Positions 57,430 through 64,000 of a stretch of 64,000 nucleotides of DNA are shown here, piece by piece. The position numbers were made by a program, and so were the translations under genes. Below the pieces are notes generated by a model that was not told the DNA's origin, searched no databases, and was given only the letters and a program-made list of their open reading frames with translations. Position 1 is the first letter of the stretch, and the number at the start of each line of letters is the position of its first letter. The DNA comes from JAJPJE01 sp963724985 (GTDB lineage Bacteria; Acidobacteriota; Terriglobia; Terriglobales; Acidobacteriaceae), in contig CAVRWV010000019.1 in assembly GCA_963724985.1 (NCBI GenBank), positions 1 through 64,000 of the forward strand, written 5' to 3'.

Positions 57430-58125
57430 TTAACGCGCGGCCAGAGCTCCGACCATCGCTTCGAAGACTTTGAAGCCGTCGGTAGCGCCCATCTCGGCCT
57501 CACTAGAGCGCTCAGGGTGAGGCATCATGCCGAGCACGTTGCGTCCTTCATTGCAGATGCCGGCAATATTGTCGACGGAGCCGTTAGGATTGGCGGCGGG
57601 CGTAACTTCGCCCTCAGGCGTGCTGTAACGGAATACTACGCGGTTCTGATTCTTCAGTTCGGCGAGCGTCGATTCATCACAGAAGTAGTTGCCTTCCATA
57701 TGGCCGATGGGAATCAGGAGGACTTCGCCTTTTTCGCAATTGTTGGTGAACGGTGTGTCGTTGTTTTCGACGCGAACGTGAACGGGGCGACAGATGTACT
57801 TCAATCCCGCATTGCGAAGCAGTGCTCCGGGCAGGAGTCCACATTCGCAGAGAATTTGAAATCCGTTACAGATGCCCAGCACAAGGCCGCCGTTCGCAGC
57901 GAACTTCTTCACCGATTCCATGACCGGAGAGAAGCGGGCGATGGCGCCGGTACGCAGGTAGTCCCCATAAGAAAAACCGCCGGGCACGATAACGACGTCG
58001 CTGTTTTCAAGGTCGTGAGATTCATGCCAGAGATAGCTGACGGGCTGCTTCGCAACTGACTGCAAAACCCAGAAGGGATCCTGATCACAGTTGGAGCCGG
58101 GGAACATAATGACGCCGAATTTCAT
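57430..58125 (-). CDS. purQ: Phosphoribosylformylglycinamidine synthase subunit PurQ
   Basis: 231 intact residues. Class I glutamine amidotransferase subunit of the fourth step of purine synthesis; it supplies ammonia to PurL. Nucleophile C86 lies in LVLGICNGFQILCE, and the His-Glu pair in MMPHPERSSEAEMG. VIVPGGFSYGDYLRTGAIA is family-specific. purS and purL are not in the window. A terminator for the upstream Spy gene separates the two. Confidence 0.96.
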   Translation of the reverse strand: MKFGVIMFPGSNCDQDPFWVLQSVAKQPVSYLWHESHDLENSDVVIVPGGFSYGDYLRTGAIARFSPVMESVKKFAANGGLVLGICNGFQILCECGLLPGALLRNAGLKYICRPVHVRVENNDTPFTNNCEKGEVLLIPIGHMEGNYFCDESTLAELKNQNRVVFRYSTPEGEVTPAANPNGSVDNIAGICNEGRNVLGMMPHPERSSEAEMGATDGFKVFEAMVGALAAR

Positions 58126-58144
58126 AGTTCAAGTCTAGCATGTG

Positions 58145-58178
58145 AAAAAAGCCTGGTACCCAGGAACGAGTACCAGGC
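58145..58178 (-). terminator. Rho-independent terminator after the Spy-like gene
   Basis: Read on the minus strand: a 9-bp stem GCCTGGTAC / GTACCAGGC followed by TTTTTT. It lies 10 bases after the stop at 58189. Confidence 0.92.
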
Positions 58179-58188
58179 GCCGTAGGCG

Positions 58189-58740
58189 TTACGGGAGGGA
58201 ACCTTGAGGAGGTGGAGGCGGTGCATCGGGGCCACCAGGGCCACCGGGACCACCTGGTCCATGACCGAATCTTTTCATCATGCCGGGACCTGGAGGCGGC
58301 ATGAGCGCACGTAGCTGCTTCCACTGATCAGGAGTCAAAATCTTGCGGAAGTCCAAGGTCATCTGAGTGAATTCGCGGTCGAGTTGATTACGCGCCGCCG
58401 AGCGCTCATCCACCTGCGCCAGAATTGCGGAATCATTTGGCGTGGGGGCGTCCAGCAACTGCTGCATCGCCAGATCCTGTTTCTCGATATTGGCACGTAG
58501 ATCGGCAAGCTTCATACGGTGCTGATAGAAGGCATTTTCCAGTTGCTGCACCTGTTGATCGCTGAGCTGCAACTTGCTGGCGATTTCGGAGTTCTTCCAC
58601 CAGGCGCCCATCGGATGATGGTGCATCATGCCGTCTGGCTTACTGCCGGGACCTCCTGTGCCGGGCGCTGGCGGTGCCTGAGCCAAAAGGGCCGTACTCA
58701 CCATTGCCAGAGCCAGCCAACACAAGAACTTTGTTTTCAT
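58189..58740 (-). CDS. Spy/CpxP/CnrX-like periplasmic protein
   Basis: 183 residues with a signal peptide (1-20) and a Pro/Gly-rich, Met/His-rich N-terminal segment (SKPDGMMHHHPMGAWW). The helical core ASKLQLSDQQVQQLENAFYQ, then RMKLADLRANIEKQDLAMQQ and ILTPDQWKQLRAL with LTPDQW resembles the LTxxQ family of periplasmic chaperones and metal sensors. A Gly/Pro-rich tail ends the protein. It overlaps the anti-sigma gene by four bases, so it is the third gene of a sigma/anti-sigma/Spy operon and could be its signal sensor. Confidence 0.88.
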   Translation of the reverse strand: MKTKFLCWLALAMVSTALLAQAPPAPGTGGPGSKPDGMMHHHPMGAWWKNSEIASKLQLSDQQVQQLENAFYQHRMKLADLRANIEKQDLAMQQLLDAPTPNDSAILAQVDERSAARNQLDREFTQMTLDFRKILTPDQWKQLRALMPPPGPGMMKRFGHGPGGPGGPGGPDAPPPPPQGSLP

Positions 58741-59231
58741 TTTCGATTCTCCTTGGCCACTGACTGCGAATGATTGCTGGTACTTTGTGTCATCGCATCC
58801 ACCAGAGCCCCTGTGGGCTCGAGCGAAGGTGCAATATTGGAATTGAGTGTCTGTTCTACGTCGACCAATAGCTGCTGATCGTTTTCCGCAGTTAATTGCG
58901 GCGTATGCGGCTTGACCGCAGGACCACTTCGCATCAGAAGCGTGACCGCCAGGATTACAGTGGCGGCGAGTCCGGCCAAAGCAAAGCGAGGAGCCAAAAT
59001 GCTGTGCGACTGCGGCGCGCGATTATTGATCTGGCGGCGCTGGGCAAGCCAGAAAGCGTCAGGTTTTTCGGCTAACGTATTGGCGTCCGCGTTCAAGCTG
59101 CGAAACAGGTATTCCATATCGTCGCGGCTCGAACGACAGATTACGCACGCATTGAGATGTTCGACAATCTCAGGCGGCAAATTACCGGCTAGCGCTTCGT
59201 TCAATTCAGCGTCATTTAAGTGGCGATCCAC
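58737..59231 (-). CDS. Anti-sigma factor with zinc-finger (ZAS) domain
   Basis: 164 residues. The N-terminal zinc site HLNACVIC (His-x3-Cys-x2-Cys at about 25-32) binds and inhibits the sigma factor. One transmembrane helix lies at about 82-101 (FALAGLAATVILAVTLLM), then a 60-residue periplasmic tail without a known domain. It overlaps the sigma gene by 20 bases and the Spy gene by 4. Confidence 0.9.
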   Translation of the reverse strand: MDRHLNDAELNEALAGNLPPEIVEHLNACVICRSSRDDMEYLFRSLNADANTLAEKPDAFWLAQRRQINNRAPQSHSILAPRFALAGLAATVILAVTLLMRSGPAVKPHTPQLTAENDQQLLVDVEQTLNSNIAPSLEPTGALVDAMTQSTSNHSQSVAKENRK

Positions 59232-59826
59232 TGCGGTGCTCCTTCACTCTTGCCCGTACGGTACTCAAGGCACGCGAGAGATGCGCTTTCACGGTTCCTA
59301 ACTGCACTTCCAGAGTCTGGGAAATCTCTTCCAAGCTCATGTCCTGCGCGAAACGCAGGAGAAAGACTTCGCGCTGCATGGGAGAGAGTTGCTGCGCCGT
59401 TCTCCAGACGAGGTCGACTTCCTCTTTTGCGAGCAGATTGCGCTCGAGCGAGGGGCGCTTATCCGGGATGCGCTGCGCCACGTCTTCCAGTTCTTCGGAC
59501 GGCGATTGCTGGCTCGCAAACAGGCGCTTCCAAAAAGCAACGCGCCGGTTGCGAACATGATCCCGAGCAAGGTTCACCGCGATGCGGTAAAGCCATGTCT
59601 CCACCGAACACTCCCCGCGGAAGCTGGACCGGCTGGTATAAGCCTTCAGGAAACATTCCTGCGTCAGCGTGTCGGCAGCATCGGGATCGCGCAGCAGCGA
59701 GATCAGCAGGCGGTAAATACGCCGCTGGTTCAACGAGACGAGCTGGTCAAAGTTCTCGGCGGAGAAAGCCTCCGTCGTGGCGAGTTTTCCGACCATGCTG
59801 AGGTTTGCCAGAGCGTCTGCCACCAA
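59212..59826 (-). CDS. ECF-subfamily RNA polymerase sigma factor
   Basis: 204 residues from 59826; a start at MVGKLA (59796) is also possible. Region 2: LVSLNQRRIYRLLISLLRDP then AADTLTQECFLKAYTSRSSF. Region 4: QLSPMQREVFLLRFAQDMSL then EEISQTLEVQLGTVKAHLSR. It is followed and overlapped by its anti-sigma gene. The N-terminal extension and order of genes resemble metal-resistance (Cnr/Ncc-type) and RpoE-type operons. Confidence 0.93.
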   Translation of the reverse strand: MVADALANLSMVGKLATTEAFSAENFDQLVSLNQRRIYRLLISLLRDPDAADTLTQECFLKAYTSRSSFRGECSVETWLYRIAVNLARDHVRNRRVAFWKRLFASQQSPSEELEDVAQRIPDKRPSLERNLLAKEEVDLVWRTAQQLSPMQREVFLLRFAQDMSLEEISQTLEVQLGTVKAHLSRALSTVRARVKEHRSGSPLK

Positions 59827-59978
59827 TATCTCCGTGCTGTCTAGATGGACGAGGCGCGGAAGAAGCGGATTACAAATCGTAACCGTTTTTCGGGCAGAGT
59901 GCAGCTTCTGGGCGTCACGGCCAAAGATAGCTGCCTTAGGATGAAGCAGTTAGGGCAGCAGTGTGTCATCATTTGGGC

Positions 59979-60473
59979 ATGAGAGTGGGCGAGCATCTGC
60001 GGCTGACCGGCGGAGCGCTAAAGCAGTGGTTCATTGCGCAGAGCTACGACGCACTGACGGTGGCGGCGCTCTGGTTGATCGGGTTGCTGATCCTGCGAGT
60101 GCCGTTAGCGATTCTGTGGGCAGCCCTTGGCGCCGTACTGCAGTTCGTGCCAAATGTAGGCCCGGCGTTGACGTTGATTGGTCCCGCTGTGGTGTTGGGG
60201 GTGCAAGGGCTACTGGGTGGCGACTGGATGCGGCTGGTCTACCTACTGATTCTGTATGCGTTGATCACCGCTATCGATGGTTTCATTTTGCAGCCGGCGA
60301 TTATGAAGCGAACCGCGCGAGTGCCGGTATGGGCGTCGATTATCACGCCGATCGTCTTTGGACTGCTGCTAGGCTTCTGGGGCGTGCTGCTAGCCGCGCC
60401 CTTGCTGGCGATAGTGTTCGCGTACCGAAGAAGAGCAGAGGCCAACGAGGGCTTGCAGAGGCGTTCACCTTAG
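59979..60473 (+). CDS. AI-2E-type transporter, half-length
   Basis: 164 residues from the ATG at 59979 (MRVGEHLRLTGGALKQWFIA). It matches only the C-terminal half of the 350-residue AI-2E/PerM family: LIGLLILRVPLAILWAALGA, LQFVPNVGPALTLIGPAVVL, FILQPAIMKRTARVPVWASI. No N-terminal half lies upstream. It is either a distinct short protein or the remnant of a full gene. It is divergent from the ECF sigma gene. Confidence 0.7.
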   Translation: MRVGEHLRLTGGALKQWFIAQSYDALTVAALWLIGLLILRVPLAILWAALGAVLQFVPNVGPALTLIGPAVVLGVQGLLGGDWMRLVYLLILYALITAIDGFILQPAIMKRTARVPVWASIITPIVFGLLLGFWGVLLAAPLLAIVFAYRRRAEANEGLQRRSP

Positions 60474-60532
60474 GAGAGCGGCAAGGTCCAGGAATTAACA
60501 AACCAGAGCTGCGGGTGTGTGACAATACAAGG

Positions 60533-61345
60533 ATGCGAAAACCTTCCACCCACCTACTTACAGCTTTGGCTTGCGGCTTAATGGCCGTATCGAGCGTTGC
60601 AGCGCAACAAGCGTCAGCGCCGAGCACGACGCACTCATCTTCTTCAGCAGCGAAGTCAAAAACGACAACGGCGAAAACAGGATCCGCGGCGAAGAGTGCG
60701 ACTGCGGCGAAACCGATCACTCTTAGTACCGATAAGCAGAAGCAGAGCTATGCCATCGGAATGAGCCTGGCGAAGAGCCTGCAGCGGCAGCCCCTGGACC
60801 TCGATCCAGCATTGGTGGCGCAAGCTTTGAAGGACAGCTTCGCGGGAAAGACCCTGCTGACAGACGAACAGGCGCAGGCGACGCTCACGGCGCTGCAAAC
60901 CGAGATGCGCGGAAAGATGGAAGCGAAGATGAAAGAAGCGGGAGATAAGAACAAGCAGGAAGGTGTGGCGTTCCTGGCAGCCAATAAGGCAAAAGAAGGC
61001 GTAGTCACGTTGCCGAGCGGCTTGCAATACAAGATCGTGAAGCAGGGAACAGGACCGAAACCGACCGCCGCTGACACGGTCGTCTGCAACTATCGTGGCA
61101 CGCTGATCAACGGTACTGAATTCGACAGCTCCGAAAAGCATGGCGGCCCCGCCACTTTTCCGGTCGGACGCGTGATCAAGGGCTGGACGGAAGCACTGCA
61201 GCTGATGCCAGTCGGATCGAAGTGGCAACTGTTTGTGCCCGCGGACCTGGCATACGGAGAACGCGGCCCGAGCCCAGAAATCGGCCCTAATTCGACGCTG
61301 GTTTTCGATGTCGAGCTGGTTTCGATTCAGGCAAAAACTCCTTAA
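60533..61345 (+). CDS. FKBP-type peptidyl-prolyl isomerase (Mip/FkpA type)
   Basis: 270 residues from the ATG at 60533; the open frame continues upstream, but this start gives a signal peptide (THLLTALACGLMAVSSVAAQ). A Ser/Thr/Lys/Ala-rich linker is followed by the Mip/FkpA N-terminal dimerisation region (KQKQSYAIGMSLAKSLQRQP) and the FKBP domain (KIVKQGTGPKPTAADTVVCN, GWTEALQLMPVGSKWQLFVP, AYGERGPSPEIGPNSTLVFD). It catalyses Xaa-Pro isomerisation and helps fold periplasmic proteins. Confidence 0.95.
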   Translation: MRKPSTHLLTALACGLMAVSSVAAQQASAPSTTHSSSSAAKSKTTTAKTGSAAKSATAAKPITLSTDKQKQSYAIGMSLAKSLQRQPLDLDPALVAQALKDSFAGKTLLTDEQAQATLTALQTEMRGKMEAKMKEAGDKNKQEGVAFLAANKAKEGVVTLPSGLQYKIVKQGTGPKPTAADTVVCNYRGTLINGTEFDSSEKHGGPATFPVGRVIKGWTEALQLMPVGSKWQLFVPADLAYGERGPSPEIGPNSTLVFDVELVSIQAKTP

Positions 61346-61369
61346 CAGCTAAGAAATGAAATCCTGCAG

Positions 61370-61390
61370 GGCAGCCGGAGGCCGGCTGCC
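61370..61390. repeat. Hairpin repeat (family C), copy 3
   Basis: A perfect 9-bp stem GGCAGCCGG / CCGGCTGCC with loop AGG. It sits 24 bases after the FKBP stop and may terminate that transcript, though no T tract follows. Confidence 0.7.
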
Positions 61391-61453
61391 TCGTGCCGCG
61401 GGCGAACGTGTTTTCGCGCCGTTTTTCGAGGACTACCTTTGCAGTGAGACAAT

Positions 61454-64000
61454 ATGCGAGTTCGCAAGCTCCCGAACTTCATGTGTCGCCGCCTGCGCAA
61501 ATCGAAAGACCTGATTCAGTTTGTGCTGCTGGCCGTCTCTTTTCTTTCCGCTTACGGACAGCGGCCTCCCCAGCCCCCTATTAAACAGCCTACAAAGCTC
61601 CAGATCACGGTCGTGGATGAGAACGACGTGGCTGTCCTGTCCGCGCGAGTCCTGCTGCGATCTTCACCAACCGCGAGTTGGCTTCGTTGCGACACCGACT
61701 TTGTCGGCCGCTGCGCGTTTGCGAATGTCACGCCGGGAATGTACGAAATGCGCGTGGATAAAGCCGGTTTCTATGCGCTCGACCAGAATGTGGATATAGG
61801 GCAGGTTCCTGCGGTCGAGGTTCACCTTTCGCATTTCCAAGAGGTGCGCGAGAGAGTGGATGTAGTGGAGTCAGCTCCGGCAATTGATCCGACGCAGGTA
61901 GCGTCGACCGAGCAACTGACAGCCAGCGATGTTCTGGATATTCCCTTTGCCGGTACGCACGACTATCGCAATCTGTTGAATTTCATCCCGGGCGTGGTGA
62001 ACGACAATTCCGGGCAACCGCATCTGGCGGGATCAGAGACCTACCAGACGTTAGTCGTTCTAGATGATTTCAACGTAACGCAACCTGCGAATGGGCTGTT
62101 GCTGGTTCGCGTGAATACGGACGCAATCCGCTCTATCAGCGCGGAAACGAGTCGTTACCCAGTGGAATACGGCAAGGCTTCGGGCGGAGTGCTGGACATC
62201 AAGACTGGGATTGGAGACGATCACTTCCGATTTAATGCGACGAACTTCATTCCTTCAGTTCAAGACAAAAATGGACTCCAGTTCGACAGCTTCATTCCGC
62301 GCTTTACCTTTTCTGGTCCGCTAAAGAAAGGGAAGGTGTGGTTCTTCCAGGGTCTCGACGGGGAGTACGACAATTTCATCATCACCGGGTTTCCAAATGG
62401 AGCGACGGAGAACGACTACCCGTGGCGATTCGGTAATCTCACAAAGGTGCAGGCGAACCTTTCCTCACGAAATATTTTGACTGCGAGCTACTTGCTGAAC
62501 GAGGCGGGAGATCCACATGCGGGCATCTCGCTGATCAGTCCCGCAGCGACGACCCCATCCGTGAGAGATACCGACAACTTTGCTTCCCTGAAAGATCAAC
62601 ATTATTTCAAGAGCGGAGAATTGCTGGAAACAGGCTTCGGATTTTCGCGCTATGGAGTGAATCAGACAACGCCAGGCGTACTGCCTTACGTGATCACTCC
62701 GGAGACGGCGGAGGGGAACTATTACTTGTCGGCGCAAACCACGGCACAACGCTATCAGGGCGTGGCCAATCTTTATCTGAGCCCAAAGCAGTGGCATGGG
62801 CGACATGAGATCAAGACCGGAGTCGATGTGGATCGGATCGATTACATTCCAACGTTCGATCGCACGCCGATTTCGTATCTGAGCGAAGGGGCGACGCTGC
62901 CGACAGGTCAGACATGCCAGGATTTCGCGCCGTTCATGCCGGTTACTCCAACACCCTGCTCGCGGTATTCCACGTTCAACGGGCTTTCACAGACGGAAAC
63001 CTTCAACCTGGAACTAAGCGGCTATGCTCAAGATACGTGGTCCCCAGCGGATCGAGTGCTGATCGAACCAGGAGTGCGTTTCGACTGGGATGAGATTGTG
63101 CGCGCACCACTGCTGTCTCCGCGGATTGCCGGAACGTATGTGCTCGACAACGAGGGCAATACGAAGCTATCGGCGGGTATTGGTTTGTTTTACGACGCGA
63201 CCAACCTGGTGTTGATATCTCGTCCGTATGCCGGAGAAAGGACAGACTATTTCTTCGGCACCGATGCTGCTGGGAACCAGACGGTGACCGGTCCGATTTT
63301 GACAACCTTCACCGTGAACCGGAATACGCTGCAGGCACCGCGTTTCGTGAATTGGAGCGTAGGGATCGAGAGAAAGCTACCCGGGGCGATTTATGTGAAA
63401 GCAGAGTTCATACAGAGACGGGGCACGCATGGATTTGTTTACAACCTTCCGCCGGGAGAGCCAGCGCTAAGCGGGAATTACCTGCTAATGAACACGCGCG
63501 ACGATCACTACTACGGATTCCAGATCAGTGGTCGGCACACATTTCACAAGAGCTATATGTTGATGGCTTCCTATATTCGGTCGCGAACAACGTCGAATCA
63601 GGTGCTGGATTTCAACGTCGATAATCCGGTGTTTAGCCCGCAATTGCCGGGGCCTTATCCGTGGGATGCGCCAAACCGATTTCTGTCCTGGGGCTTTTTG
63701 CCGCTGATTAAGGGCTTCGATTTCGCATATTCGGCAGAGGCGCGAACCGGGTTTCCCTTCAATGTGGTCAACGATCAACAGGAACTGGTGGGACTGCCAG
63801 GATCGCGGCGCTTCCCAACCTACTTCACGCTGAATGTTTTTGCGGAAAAGCGGTTTCATCTGCTGAAGCGTTATTGGGCGGTTCGAGGCGGATTTGAGAA
63901 TGTGACGAACCGGGCGAATCCTTTCTCTGTCAACAACGACATCAATTCGCCACAGTTCCTCACCTTTGGCTCCAATTTCGGAAGATCCTTCACGACACGC
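61454..64000 (+). CDS. TonB-dependent receptor, Oar-like, 3'-partial
   Basis: 849 codons from the ATG at 61454, open to the window edge. A signal peptide (about 12-40, LIQFVLLAVSFLSAYG) precedes a carboxypeptidase-regulatory-like beta-sandwich (about 50-125, LQITVVDENDVAVLSARVLL, ANVTPGMYEMRVDKAGFYAL). A plug domain (about 130-245, LNFIPGVVNDNSGQPHLAGS, YPVEYGKASGGVLDIKTG) and many barrel strands follow (HEIKTGVDVDRIDYIP, SGYAQDTWSPADRVLIEPGV, SAGIGLFYDATNLVL). It imports large substrates across the outer membrane with TonB energy. The C-terminal barrel strands lie outside the window. A second ATG at 61481 would still leave a signal peptide. Confidence 0.9.
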   Translation, partial: MRVRKLPNFMCRRLRKSKDLIQFVLLAVSFLSAYGQRPPQPPIKQPTKLQITVVDENDVAVLSARVLLRSSPTASWLRCDTDFVGRCAFANVTPGMYEMRVDKAGFYALDQNVDIGQVPAVEVHLSHFQEVRERVDVVESAPAIDPTQVASTEQLTASDVLDIPFAGTHDYRNLLNFIPGVVNDNSGQPHLAGSETYQTLVVLDDFNVTQPANGLLLVRVNTDAIRSISAETSRYPVEYGKASGGVLDIKTGIGDDHFRFNATNFIPSVQDKNGLQFDSFIPRFTFSGPLKKGKVWFFQGLDGEYDNFIITGFPNGATENDYPWRFGNLTKVQANLSSRNILTASYLLNEAGDPHAGISLISPAATTPSVRDTDNFASLKDQHYFKSGELLETGFGFSRYGVNQTTPGVLPYVITPETAEGNYYLSAQTTAQRYQGVANLYLSPKQWHGRHEIKTGVDVDRIDYIPTFDRTPISYLSEGATLPTGQTCQDFAPFMPVTPTPCSRYSTFNGLSQTETFNLELSGYAQDTWSPADRVLIEPGVRFDWDEIVRAPLLSPRIAGTYVLDNEGNTKLSAGIGLFYDATNLVLISRPYAGERTDYFFGTDAAGNQTVTGPILTTFTVNRNTLQAPRFVNWSVGIERKLPGAIYVKAEFIQRRGTHGFVYNLPPGEPALSGNYLLMNTRDDHYYGFQISGRHTFHKSYMLMASYIRSRTTSNQVLDFNVDNPVFSPQLPGPYPWDAPNRFLSWGFLPLIKGFDFAYSAEARTGFPFNVVNDQQELVGLPGSRRFPTYFTLNVFAEKRFHLLKRYWAVRGGFENVTNRANPFSVNNDINSPQFLTFGSNFGRSFTTR

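Noticed and set aside
59963..60532. Upstream extension of the FKBP frame
   Set aside because: Overlaps the AI-2E-type gene in another frame; the ATG at 60533 gives a proper signal peptide and mature start.
1..64000. CRISPR array
   Set aside because: No regularly spaced repeats of 23-47 bases with unique spacers were seen, and no cas-like genes.

Overview
The window looks like chromosomal DNA from an acidobacterium, probably of the Terriglobia/Koribacter type. That placement is inferred from gene repertoire and style: an Oar-like TonB-dependent receptor with a carboxypeptidase-regulatory-like N-terminus, several secreted glycoside hydrolases, ECF sigma/anti-sigma pairs, secreted DinB and PIG-L proteins, and families of short hairpin repeats between genes. 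No 16S rRNA or other strict marker is present.

Layout. 1-2552: Mla/MCE lipid-transport genes (permease cut by the window edge, ATPase, MCE protein with an OmpA-like tail). 2600-3300: remnant of a MacB/FtsX permease and two small membrane ORFs on the minus strand. 3700-10713: accessory region with a response regulator carrying a zinc ribbon, a truncated serine recombinase, an RHH-like small protein, an XRE regulator, an ECF sigma/anti-sigma pair, a 1.3 kb gene-free stretch with iteron-like repeats and a perfect 19-bp inverted repeat, and excisionase and tyrosine integrase genes that end just before tRNA-Asp and tRNA-Val. This has the form of an element integrated at a tRNA, but I found no second att site. 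11.1-19.4 kb (minus): rpiA, a GAF protein, a DHA2 drug exporter, lutABC for lactate oxidation, and a CpxAR-like two-component pair. 19.5-27 kb (plus): an RND pump (adaptor plus two MdtB/MdtC-like permeases) whose permease genes contain many frameshifts. 27.1-29.4 kb (minus): GMC oxidoreductase and Tat-exported subunit 3. 29.8-37.9 kb (plus): GH42, GH31, GH3 and aldose 1-epimerase, all with signal peptides, a likely saccharide-degradation operon. 38-47.9 kb (minus): ExbD, TlpA-like thioredoxin, an outer-membrane protein, a PAS/zinc protein, and a compact PIG-L/APC/MFS/DinB/HAD operon. 48.2-54.2 kb: sucA divergent from an Rrf2 regulator, with a perfect CRP-type palindrome between them, then an ADP-forming acyl-CoA synthetase/GNAT fusion. 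54.4-64 kb: PilZ protein, outer-membrane barrel, alpha/beta hydrolase, DUF1348 protein, purQ, a sigma/anti-sigma/Spy operon, a half-length AI-2E-type protein, an FKBP isomerase and a TonB receptor cut by the right edge.

At least a dozen otherwise well-conserved genes are broken by indels of one base, many of them in short homopolymers. Both sides of each break keep full family conservation, so sequencing or assembly error is the simplest explanation, although recent pseudogenisation of the RND genes cannot be excluded. Coordinates for such genes span the frame-corrected reading.

The best candidates for something new are the sigma/anti-sigma/Spy triad (58.2-59.8 kb), the repeat-rich gene-free stretch next to the integrase (8.6-8.8 kb), the MCE-OmpA fusion, and the PIG-L/DinB/transporter operon. 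I did not find a clearly novel defence or biosynthetic system.
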